Source of the DNA: Methanoregula sp.
GTDB taxonomy: Archaea > Halobacteriota > Methanomicrobia > Methanomicrobiales > Methanospirillaceae
DNA: 64,000 bases
NCBI GenBank assembly: GCA_041645435.1
Contig: JBAZQB010000001.1
Span: 62,001-126,000, forward strand
Direction: 5' to 3'
Below the pieces are notes generated by a model. That model did no database searches. It saw nothing but the letters and a program-made list of their open reading frames with translations, and had not been told where the DNA came from. This document shows, piece after piece, positions 51,062 through 59,071 of the stretch (position 1 is the stretch's first letter; each line of letters starts with the position of its first letter). Made by a program: the position numbers and the translations under genes.

Positions 51062-52258
51062 TCAGACTCGCTCTCCATGCTGGCAGATATCGAGACCCAC
51101 ATACTCTTCACTTTCGCTGACTCTCAAACCCATCACATGGTTAATGACGGTTGCAATAATGTACGTCATGACAAAGGCAAATACCATTGCCGCAACCGCA
51201 CAAAATGCATTCACCATAAACTGGTGGACATTGCCTTCAATCAAACCTGAAAATCCCCCGATTGCTGCCGCAGCAAAAATGCCGGTTGCCAGGGTACCCC
51301 AGAGACCCCCCATACCATGGATGGCCCATGCATCAAGACTTTCGTCACATCTTTTCCTGACACGGAGGAGCATCATGCCATAACAGAGTACTCCGGCAAC
51401 TGCTCCAATAAGGATTGAAACCAGTGGGCTGACAAAACCGGCTGCCGGTGTTATCGCAACCATTCCTGCAATTGCCCCACTCACCATGCCGAGCGAACTG
51501 GGTTTTCCGTGATACCAGCTGACAAACATCCAAGCCAGCGCACCCGCCGCTGCAGCAGTGTTTGTCGTGATGAATGCTGTTGCAGCGACACCGTTTACTG
51601 CAAGGGCACTTCCTGCATTGAACCCAAACCAGCCAAACCACAAAAGAGCTGCGCCGATAAGTGCCATTGGAATGTTGTGGGGTTCAAAGGCATACTCGCC
51701 ATATCCGGCCCGGTTTTTAATGACCAGTGCCAGTGCAAGAGCTGCAAAACCCGAACAGATCTCAACAACCGTTCCCCCGGCAAAATCGATAAGGCCCAGT
51801 TGTTGTGCCCATCCCCCGCCCCATGCCCAGTGTGCAAGGGGACAGTATACGAGTGTAAGCCATACAATAACAAAAACGAGGAACGATGAGAACTTGATAC
51901 GTTCGGCAACCGCTGAAGTAACAATTGTCACGGTGACTGAGGCAAAAAAGAGCTGGAACGCCATAAATACCAGCGGGGGGTATGTCCCGGATCCTGCATC
52001 CGCGCTGACCCCATTGAGCCCCAGGTAATCCAGATTGCCAATAATTCCGCCGATGTCAGGACCGAATGCAAGCGAGTACCCTATCAAAACCCAGTGGATA
52101 CTCACCAGGGCGAGCACTACAAACGAGAGGGCAAGCATCGAAATAAAATTCTTCTTTCTTACTAATCCGCCATAAAAAAGCCCGACTCCGGGGGTCATCA
52201 GCATAACAAGCATTGCCGAGACCATGAGCCAGACTGTAACACCAGTATCCATAGCCAT
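51062..52258 (-). CDS. amt: ammonium transporter (Amt2) with Glu at the first twin-His position
   Basis: 398 residues from MAMDTGVTVWL (ATG 52258); an outer ATG at 52267 adds three residues. Eleven membrane helices and most Amt signatures match the neighbour. The position of the first twin His is Glu166: IDFAGGTVVEICSGFAALAL, codon GAG read on the minus strand at 51761-51763. The second His is kept in DAWAIHGMGGLWGTLATG. The same His-to-Glu change is natural in yeast Mep1 and Mep3. There is no glnK beside it and no GGAA-N6-TTCC site in its leader, so control and perhaps transport differ from Amt1. Confidence 0.95.
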   Translation of the reverse strand: MAMDTGVTVWLMVSAMLVMLMTPGVGLFYGGLVRKKNFISMLALSFVVLALVSIHWVLIGYSLAFGPDIGGIIGNLDYLGLNGVSADAGSGTYPPLVFMAFQLFFASVTVTIVTSAVAERIKFSSFLVFVIVWLTLVYCPLAHWAWGGGWAQQLGLIDFAGGTVVEICSGFAALALALVIKNRAGYGEYAFEPHNIPMALIGAALLWFGWFGFNAGSALAVNGVAATAFITTNTAAAAGALAWMFVSWYHGKPSSLGMVSGAIAGMVAITPAAGFVSPLVSILIGAVAGVLCYGMMLLRVRKRCDESLDAWAIHGMGGLWGTLATGIFAAAAIGGFSGLIEGNVHQFMVNAFCAVAAMVFAFVMTYIIATVINHVMGLRVSESEEYVGLDICQHGERV

Positions 52259-52335
52259 GTCTTTCACCTTTGATAGTTTTTTTCCTACGGGTAACCGTTC
52301 CTTTGGAAGAGACTATTCTGACTTGTGGCTTACCC

Positions 52336-52352
52336 CATACCGGAATGGTATG
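52336..52352. promoter_or_regulatory. palindrome upstream of amt2
   Basis: CATACC-GGAAT-GGTATG is a perfect six-base inverted repeat about 80 bases upstream of amt2. It differs from the NrpR site. It may be an operator for another regulator, or chance. Confidence 0.35.
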
Positions 52353-52478
52353 ACAAACGCCACTAAGTACAAAATAGCCATTATTCCCCGATTATATCCC
52401 GGATTTTAGAACGGTCGACAGTAAGTTACTGGATTACAAGTCCGAACCTTGCCGATAAAAAATTTTAATTTTTTTTGA

Positions 52479-53804
52479 TTAGTATGTTGCCAGGTAACGG
52501 TCCAGTTCCCACGGGTGAACTGCGAGCCGGAAGGCATCGGTTTCCATCTCTGCAATACGGGTTAAGTTCTCAACAACATGGTCGCCAAGAGTCTTGCAGA
52601 TGACCTCATCCTTAAGCATTGCAGCATTCGCTTCAGCAAGGCTTGCGGGGAGCATTTCGATATGAAGTCTCTTCCTGTCTTTTGCATTGAGGTGATAGAT
52701 GTTGGTATTCGTTGATTCCGGTGGCATGATCTTATTCTTGATCCCGTCAAGACCTGCTGCGAGCATGCAGGCAAAGGTAAGGTACGGGTTGCACATCGGA
52801 TCAGGGCTGCGGAATTCTGCACGGGTGCTGTTGCCGCGGGCTGCGGGAACCCGGACAAGGGCAGAACGGTTGGCGGCACTCCAGGAAAGATAACAGGGTG
52901 CTTCATAACCCGGAACGAGACGCTTGTAGGAGTTGATAGTCGGATTGGCGACACGCGTGATTGCCTTTGCATGCTTTAAGAGACCGCCAATGTAGTACAT
53001 CGCGGTATCGGAGATCTGAAGTTCAGCATTGGCATCAAAGAATGCATTCTTACCGTTCTTGGAAAGTGACCCGTGGGTGTGCATCCCGCTGCCGTTGATA
53101 CCGGCAATCGGCTTTGCCATGAATGATGCATGGAGCCCATACTGCAGGGCAATCGACTTGGTTGCAAATTTGAACGTGATCACACGGTCAGCGGTGGTGA
53201 GCGCATCACCATATTTGAAATCAATCTCGTGCTGGCTGTCAGCGACTTCGTGGTGGGATGCTTCGATCTCGAATCCCATGTCACTCAGGGCAAGGACAAC
53301 ATCGCGCCGGACATCTTCTGCTGAATCGGTAGGTGCGAGATCAAAGTAAGCCCCATGATCTTCAAACTCCGTAGTGGGCACACCATCGTACATCTTGAAC
53401 AGGAAAAACTCAAGTTCAGGTCCGGTGTTGAAGGTATACCCCATCTTTGCGGCTTCAGCCATGGTCTTGCGCAGGATGTACCGGGGGTCCCCGTCAAAAG
53501 GCTTGTTTCCGTACGTCTGCACATCGCAGATAAACCGGGCGACCTTTCCTTCCTGCGGTCTCCACGGGAGGACGGCATACGTTGCCGGGTCCGGTTTTAG
53601 GATCATATCGGATTCTTCAATCCGTGCGAATCCTTCAACAGATGATCCATCAAACCAGATACCTTCCGTAAGGGCTTTTTCAGCCTGGATGGAAGGGATA
53701 GCAACATTTTTTGGCATCCCCTGGATATCCGTGAACTGGAGACGAATGAATTTGACTTTGTCCGCCTCAATTTTCTTGAGCATCTTCGTTACGTCTGCTG
53801 ACAT
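52479..53804 (-). CDS. glnA: glutamine synthetase type I
   Basis: 441 residues, the short archaeal/GSI-alpha form. Signatures seen: DGSSVEGFARIEESDM, GPELEFFLFK, KPIAGINGSGMHTHGSLSK (metal and ammonia region), VPAARGNSTRAEFRSPDPMC. It joins ammonium to glutamate with ATP. The adenylylation loop of the enteric form is not evident. It is expressed divergently from the glutamate synthase genes, with an NrpR-type site between. Together they form the GS/GOGAT pathway. Confidence 0.97.
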   Translation of the reverse strand: MSADVTKMLKKIEADKVKFIRLQFTDIQGMPKNVAIPSIQAEKALTEGIWFDGSSVEGFARIEESDMILKPDPATYAVLPWRPQEGKVARFICDVQTYGNKPFDGDPRYILRKTMAEAAKMGYTFNTGPELEFFLFKMYDGVPTTEFEDHGAYFDLAPTDSAEDVRRDVVLALSDMGFEIEASHHEVADSQHEIDFKYGDALTTADRVITFKFATKSIALQYGLHASFMAKPIAGINGSGMHTHGSLSKNGKNAFFDANAELQISDTAMYYIGGLLKHAKAITRVANPTINSYKRLVPGYEAPCYLSWSAANRSALVRVPAARGNSTRAEFRSPDPMCNPYLTFACMLAAGLDGIKNKIMPPESTNTNIYHLNAKDRKRLHIEMLPASLAEANAAMLKDEVICKTLGDHVVENLTRIAEMETDAFRLAVHPWELDRYLATY

Positions 53805-53807
53805 AAT

Positions 53808-53841
53808 GGAAGAAAGGTTCCACCCAATCGTATTTATATTT
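53808..53841 (-). promoter_or_regulatory. TATA box and NrpR-type operator for glnA
   Basis: TGGAA-GAAAGG-TTCCA contains GGAA-N6-TTCC at 53808-53821. It lies four bases before the glnA start on the minus strand. A TATA-like AAATATAAATAC (minus strand, 53830-53841) is directly upstream. It may also influence the divergent glutamate synthase operon. A second palindrome, TGAGC-GAAT-GCTCA, lies at 53858-53871. Confidence 0.8.
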
Positions 53842-53924
53842 ATTTTACTTACATTATTGAGCGAATGCTCACATTCAATTTCAAGAAATGCTTAGTATAA
53901 TGGATCAGTGTTCTCTGTGATAAT

Positions 53925-54977
53925 ATGTGTGGTATAATTGGTGTAATTGACAGGCGCCGCCAGCTCATGGATGGCGGGAAGATCAGGGATTCGCTCGCCA
54001 TGATGGATGAGCGGGGGAGCGGCGAAGGTGCCGGATATGTCGCATACGGTATATACCCGGATTACAAGGACTACTATGCCCTGCATGTATTCTTTGACAA
54101 TATCCGCGAGAACAAGGGAGCCCTTGATACCCTGCTTGAGAAATGGGGTACGATTGTACACGATGAGCAGATCAAAACGTATGAACAGCCCAATATCCGG
54201 AAAGTCCACACCCCCTGGAGGTATTTCTTCCGTCCTGACCGCAGCCTGATGCCCAAAAGTACCACACCTGATGAAGATATCGTCACCCATCTGGTCATGA
54301 AGGTGAACGCAGAGAAGAACGGTGCGCTGATCTTCTCTTCAGGAAAAAACCTTGGCGTCTTCAAAGCAGCCGGCTGGCCGGAAGATGTGGCAAATTTTTA
54401 CCGGATTGAGGATTACAAGGGATATCTCTGGCTTGCCCATAACCGGTACCCGACCAATACTTCCGGCTGGTGGGGAGGAGCGCATCCTTTCAATCTCCTC
54501 AACTGGAGTGTGGTGCATAACGGGGAGATCACCTCTTATGGTACAAACCGGCGCTACATTGAGAGTTATGGCTACAAGTGCACCATGTACACGGATACCG
54601 AAGTTGTTGCTTACCTCGTGGATCTGCTTGTACGGAAACACGGGCTCTCTGAGAAAATGGCCGTGCGGGCACTGGCCCCCCCCTTCTGGGAAGACATTGA
54701 CCGGATGCCGCAAAAAGAACAGGAACTCAACCGGGCGATACGTCTCACGTATGGTCCTGCACTCATGAACGGTCCGTTTGCAATCTGTGTTGCGAACGAA
54801 AATGCACTGGTGGGATTCACGGACCGTATCAAACTCCGCCCCCTTGTCAGCGGGGAATCCGGAGACCGCCTCTACATCTCCAGCGAAGAAGCTGCAATAC
54901 GGAGGATCGATCCGGATGTTGAGAACATCACCATGCCAAAAGCCGGCGAGCCGGTGATCGGGAGGGTGTACTCATGA
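53925..54977 (+). CDS. glutamate synthase, glutaminase (class II amidotransferase) subunit
   Basis: 350 residues. It starts MCGIIGVIDRRRQ, so Cys2 becomes the N-terminal nucleophile that splits glutamine to glutamate and ammonia. Further class II motifs: LAHNRYPTNTSGWWGGAHPF and WSVVHNGEITSYGTNRRYIE. In archaea this domain is a separate gene instead of part of a large GltB. Its stop overlaps the start of the next gene. It delivers ammonia to the FMN subunit. Confidence 0.94.
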   Translation: MCGIIGVIDRRRQLMDGGKIRDSLAMMDERGSGEGAGYVAYGIYPDYKDYYALHVFFDNIRENKGALDTLLEKWGTIVHDEQIKTYEQPNIRKVHTPWRYFFRPDRSLMPKSTTPDEDIVTHLVMKVNAEKNGALIFSSGKNLGVFKAAGWPEDVANFYRIEDYKGYLWLAHNRYPTNTSGWWGGAHPFNLLNWSVVHNGEITSYGTNRRYIESYGYKCTMYTDTEVVAYLVDLLVRKHGLSEKMAVRALAPPFWEDIDRMPQKEQELNRAIRLTYGPALMNGPFAICVANENALVGFTDRIKLRPLVSGESGDRLYISSEEAAIRRIDPDVENITMPKAGEPVIGRVYS

Positions 54978-56485
54978 GCATCGGGAGCACACCTCTCAAA
55001 TTCAAAGTATCCATCGATCCTGACCGCTGTATGTCCTGCGGACGCTGTGTGGAAAACTGCTCGTACGGTGTCTACCGGAAAGAAGGAGACGATATAAAGA
55101 TAAATTCCCGGAACTGTGTTGCCTGCCACCGCTGTCTTGCCTTCTGTCCGCGTGATGCGATCGATATTGAGGAAAAACCCAATGATTACCGGAGCCACCC
55201 GCTCTGGACCCGGGAAGTCAGGGAAGCGATCTTCAACCAGGCAAAAACCGGCAAAATTATCCTCGCAGGAATGGGAAATGCAAAACCCTACCCGGTCATC
55301 TTTGACCGGCTGGTGCTGGATGCCTGCCAGGTGACCAACCCGAGCATCGATCCCCTGCGTGAGCCCATGGAGCTGCGCACCTATATCGGGAAGAAACCTT
55401 CGAAGCTCACGTTAAGGGAGCTCCCGGATGGCGATGTCGAGCTCGTAACCAGACTCACCCCCAACCTCCAGATCGAGACCCCCATCATGATCGGGCACAT
55501 GAGTTACGGAGCCATCAGCTTAAACGCCCAGACGGCGCTTGCAAAAGCCGTGAGCCGGATAGGTACTTTCATGGGAACCGGTGAAGGCGGTCTTCATGAG
55601 TCCCTCTACCCGTACCAGAAGAATATGATTGTACAGGTAGCATCGGGCCGGTTTGGCGTGGATATAAATTATCTTGAACGCGGAGCTGCCATTGAGATCA
55701 AGATCGGCCAGGGAGCAAAACCGGGCATTGGCGGGCACCTGCCGGGCGAGAAGGTCTGTGCTGATGTGTCTTGTACCCGTATGATCCCGGAAGGAAGCGA
55801 CGCGATCAGCCCCGCCCCGCACCACGATATTTACAGTATCGAGGATCTCAAGCAGCTGGTACGCGGCCTCAAAGAAGCAACCGAATGGAAAAAACCGGTC
55901 TTTGTAAAGATCGCCGCCGTCCACAATTCATCTGCGATTGCTGCGGGGATTGCACGTTCCTCTGCTGATGCTGTCGTTATAGACGGGTTCCGTGGCGGAA
56001 CCGGTGCAGCCCCCCGGGTCTTCCGGGATAACGTGGGTATCCCGGTTGAAGCCGCGGTTGCCAGCGTTGATGCCAAACTCCGCCAGCAGGGTATCCGGCA
56101 CAAAGTCTCCATCATTGCAAGCGGCGGTATCCGCGAGAGTGCTGATGTAGCGAAGATCATATGTCTTGGTGCAGATGCCGTGTACATTGGCACTTCCGCA
56201 CTGGTTGCCATGGGTTGCCGGGTCTGCGGCACCTGCTACCGGGGCAACTGTGCATGGGGTATTGCCACCCAGAAACCTGAACTGGTGAAGAGACTTGATC
56301 CCGAAACCAATTCCGTGCAGGTAGAAAATCTCATCCACGGGTGGACGCTTGAACTGGCAGAACTCATGGGGGCTGCCGGCATCAACAGTATCGAAAGCCT
56401 GCGGGGCAACCGCGACCGGCTCCGGGGTTACATGCTTGACGAAGGCCTGATGGAAGTCCTTGATGTCAAGACCGTGGGGGCGTAA
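54974..56485 (+). CDS. gltB: glutamate synthase, FMN subunit with ferredoxin domain
   Basis: 503 residues. The N-terminal domain has two [4Fe-4S] motifs, CMSCGRCVENCSYGV and CVACHRCLAFCPRDAI. The central FMN barrel has MIGHMSYGAISLNAQTALAK, IKIGQGAKPGIGGHLPG and IDGFRGGTGAAPRVFRDNVG; a cysteine group CRVCGTCYRGNCAW binds a further cluster. It reduces 2-oxoglutarate plus ammonia to glutamate. It is the true glutamate synthase core, unlike the pair at 18071 and 19931, which lack the ferredoxin domain. Confidence 0.95.
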   Translation: MSIGSTPLKFKVSIDPDRCMSCGRCVENCSYGVYRKEGDDIKINSRNCVACHRCLAFCPRDAIDIEEKPNDYRSHPLWTREVREAIFNQAKTGKIILAGMGNAKPYPVIFDRLVLDACQVTNPSIDPLREPMELRTYIGKKPSKLTLRELPDGDVELVTRLTPNLQIETPIMIGHMSYGAISLNAQTALAKAVSRIGTFMGTGEGGLHESLYPYQKNMIVQVASGRFGVDINYLERGAAIEIKIGQGAKPGIGGHLPGEKVCADVSCTRMIPEGSDAISPAPHHDIYSIEDLKQLVRGLKEATEWKKPVFVKIAAVHNSSAIAAGIARSSADAVVIDGFRGGTGAAPRVFRDNVGIPVEAAVASVDAKLRQQGIRHKVSIIASGGIRESADVAKIICLGADAVYIGTSALVAMGCRVCGTCYRGNCAWGIATQKPELVKRLDPETNSVQVENLIHGWTLELAELMGAAGINSIESLRGNRDRLRGYMLDEGLMEVLDVKTVGA

Positions 56486-56490
56486 AAGTG

Positions 56491-57234
56491 ATGACTACGG
56501 TTCGCATCGATGCACACCAGCTCCATTACACCCTGTTAAACCAGCAGATCCGGGCTGCAATCGCCGGCGGCGCCAAAGAGATCATCATCGATAATGTCCT
56601 GGGCCAGCGTTTTATCGGTGATGGTGTAAGGGGCGATGGCGTCACTATCACGGTAAACGGTATCCCGGGCGGAGATCTGGGCATGTTCATGAGCGGTCCG
56701 ACGGTCATTGTTCATGGCAACGCGGATCATGCTCCCGGAAACACGATGGACAAGGGCAAGGTAATTATCCACGGCAGCGCCGGTGACGCAGTTGCCCACA
56801 GCATGCGGGGCGGCAGGGTCTATGTCCGCGACAATATCGGGTACCGGGGCGGCATCCACATGAAACAGTATATGGAGAAACGACCGATCCTTGTAGTCGG
56901 CGGAGCAGCACGGGCATTCCTTGGCGAATACATGGCCGGGGGACTTCTCATTGTCCTGGGTCTTAACGGCGTGACTCCGATATCCGAGCGGGGTGTCGGA
57001 AGCGGCATCCATGGTGGCGAGATCCTGGTGCGGGGTCCGGTGGATGAAGAGTATCTCGGTGTCGGTGCAAAACAGACCCCGGCAACGGAAGAACAGAAAG
57101 CGATGATCAAACCGATCATTGAGGATTTTGCAAAAATGTTTAATCTCGACCCGGCTCCACTGCTGGCATCTGAATACACACGAATTGCACCGGCAAGTGC
57201 ACGGCCGTTTGCAAACAAATACACATGGGAGTGA
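56491..57234 (+). CDS. glutamate synthase, C-terminal GXGXG domain subunit
   Basis: About 247 residues (ATG 56491; GTG 56488 is possible). Repeated Gly motifs of the GXGXG helix: GQRFIGDGVRGDGVTI, HGSAGDAVAHSMRGGRVYVR, GLNGVTPISERGVGSGIHGG. It forms the structural beta-helix domain that is the C-terminal part of bacterial GltB. Separate in archaea. Its stop lies three bases before the next start. Confidence 0.94.
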   Translation: MTTVRIDAHQLHYTLLNQQIRAAIAGGAKEIIIDNVLGQRFIGDGVRGDGVTITVNGIPGGDLGMFMSGPTVIVHGNADHAPGNTMDKGKVIIHGSAGDAVAHSMRGGRVYVRDNIGYRGGIHMKQYMEKRPILVVGGAARAFLGEYMAGGLLIVLGLNGVTPISERGVGSGIHGGEILVRGPVDEEYLGVGAKQTPATEEQKAMIKPIIEDFAKMFNLDPAPLLASEYTRIAPASARPFANKYTWE

Positions 57235-57236
57235 AG

Positions 57237-58262
57237 ATGATGGCACTCAAAACTTATCTCGATTTAAAAAGCGAGGTCTGGGATACGGGCAAATGTTCAG
57301 GCTGCGGTGCCTGCGTGGCGGTCTGCCCGGCCGATGCCCTCTCCTTTGATGAGGGGGAGATGGTTCTTGCCCCGAAAAGCAACGGGTACTGCAAACAGGC
57401 AACCGACAGCGTGAGCTGCGGGGCGTGTTATTCGGTATGTCCGCGCATCGGGGAACAACCCGCAGTGACTCTCGGGAAGTATCTCGAACTCACCTGTGCG
57501 AAATCAGCCTTTGAAGTCCCGCATAAACAGAGCGGGGGGGCAGTCACGGCGATCCTTGCCAATGCCCTTGACCAGGGACTTATCGATGCCATTGTGACGG
57601 TCACAGAAGATCGCTGGACCCTTAAACCATCATCAGTCATCATCACGAAATCCGATGTACTCGTGCAGCAGGCCGGCAGCCGCTACAGCTGGTGGGTGCC
57701 CCTCCTTGCTGCGCTCAAGCATGCAGTCGTTGAACGAAAATTCAAGAGAATCGCGGTCATTGGTGTTCCCTGTGCAGTGCAGGCAGTTGCACGCATGCGG
57801 GAGAGCGATAATGATCTGCTCAAACCGTACGGGAATGCAATCCGGCTTGTCATCGGTTTGTTCTGCACCGAGACATTCGATTACACTGCGCTCATCCAGG
57901 GAAAACTCCGCACCGATTATAAGTTGGAGCCCCATGAGATCAAAAAACTGGATGTAAAAGGAAAACTCGAAGTCCTCAAACAGGATGGAACAACAACTAT
58001 TGTGCCGCTCGCGGAACTGGAAACCTGCATCCGCAAAGGCTGCCACTACTGCACGGACCTCACCGCTGTGCTGTCAGATATTTCCGCAGGTGCGATCGGA
58101 AGCCCCGCGGGTACCACCACCCTGATCATCCGCACTCCTGCCGGCAAAGGATTCATTGACAGTGCCGTGCAGAACCACACACTTATCCTGACTCCGGGGG
58201 TCGATACTGCTCCAATCGAGAAGCTGGCGTCGGCTAAAATTAAGAAAAATGCAAAAAGATGA
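57237..58262 (+). CDS. F420 hydrogenase beta-subunit (FrhB)-like protein linked to glutamate synthase
   Basis: About 341 residues from ATG 57237. Two cluster motifs open it: CSGCGACVAVCPADALSF and CGACYSVCPR. The rest is FrhB-like: SGGAVTAILANALDQGLIDA, QQAGSRYSWWVPLLAALKHA and AVIGVPCAVQAVARMRESDN. FrhB-type subunits bind FAD and react with coenzyme F420. The gene is the fourth of the glutamate synthase operon, so it probably feeds electrons from F420H2 to the ferredoxin domain of GltB. The link is inferred from context. Confidence 0.9.
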   Translation: MMALKTYLDLKSEVWDTGKCSGCGACVAVCPADALSFDEGEMVLAPKSNGYCKQATDSVSCGACYSVCPRIGEQPAVTLGKYLELTCAKSAFEVPHKQSGGAVTAILANALDQGLIDAIVTVTEDRWTLKPSSVIITKSDVLVQQAGSRYSWWVPLLAALKHAVVERKFKRIAVIGVPCAVQAVARMRESDNDLLKPYGNAIRLVIGLFCTETFDYTALIQGKLRTDYKLEPHEIKKLDVKGKLEVLKQDGTTTIVPLAELETCIRKGCHYCTDLTAVLSDISAGAIGSPAGTTTLIIRTPAGKGFIDSAVQNHTLILTPGVDTAPIEKLASAKIKKNAKR

Positions 58263-58394
58263 GTTCCTGTCCCGGCTACACTAGCAGGTTATGGAGAAAA
58301 TGAATCCCGACATTATCCTGCCGGGATCATATTTTCCTTTTTTTAAAAATTTCCGTGCAAGACCTTGTTCTTTGACTGCCTCATTTTCTAAAAA
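58263..58394. other. short intergenic region with T-run
   Basis: The stretch TTTTCCTTTTTTTAAAAATT lies about 70 bases after the FrhB-like stop, next to CCTGCCGGGA. It is likely the end of the glutamate synthase transcript. Nothing else seen. Confidence 0.45.
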
Positions 58395-58670
58395 TCAGGC
58401 TCCCGGAAAAACGACTCTCACATTCGCATTCCGGCAGGGTTTCTCGGGTCCAATGGGCTAAACTAAGTGGCGAAAATAGCTTCGATTCCAGGGCCTTTGG
58501 CGTGCGATGGTCGAGGGTCTTTCCGCCCGTGTTTTGGCAAACGGAGCGATATATGGGCTCCATTATCATACGCACCGAAACGGACGGTTTTACGAGGTTT
58601 TCTGGATGAGGGTTTGACAAACGGAGCCCCAATTGAGCGTATTTTCCCTCAGTGTCCAGATTCCTGCACT
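58395..58670 (-). repeat. dispersed repeat family C, copy 6 (inverted)
   Basis: On the minus strand it has CGAAACCGT-like parts, TTTGCCAAAACACGGGCGGA, GTTTAGCCCATTGGACCCGA, CCCTGCCGGAATGCGAAT and TGTGAG near its end. Inverted relative to the other copies. It lies after the glutamate synthase operon. Confidence 0.78.
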
Positions 58671-59071
58671 CTAAAAGTCTCTGACGATGGGTAAACGAGA
58701 GGAGAACCCCTCATCCCCGCCACAATCCCAACCCCCTGCTTCAGAGGAATCATACCCCGGACATTGCTCCCCTCATAAACTTTGATCGGTGTTTGCCGGA
58801 TTCCTGATCAGGACACCACAATTTTAATTAACAGGATCAATCCATCAGGCTATATTAATAAATTATGATAAAAGGTGAATTCGAAAAGATGGTGTGGTAT
58901 CACGCTCGAAGACTCCTGATGAGTCTGGCATGGGATATGCTATTAACCAGCGGGAACCGGTTCAGTCTCCCGAACACACGGATGAAATGTATTATCTCTG
59001 GTAATACCCTTGAAACACGGAATACTCAAAATCATGGATCAGGATTATCAGAATCGTAAAGGAGCCTGGTA
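58671..59071. other. intergenic region upstream of the signalling genes
   Basis: A TATA-like TTTTAATTAAC lies at about 58821-58831. A 64-residue frame from ATG 58865 (MIKGEFEKMVWYHARRLL) has no ribosome site and no known motif, so I do not call it a gene. The rest shows nothing. Confidence 0.4.

Noticed and set aside
58865..59059. 64-residue frame upstream of the hybrid kinase
   Set aside because: No ribosome site, no known motif, and unlike the codon use of neighbours.
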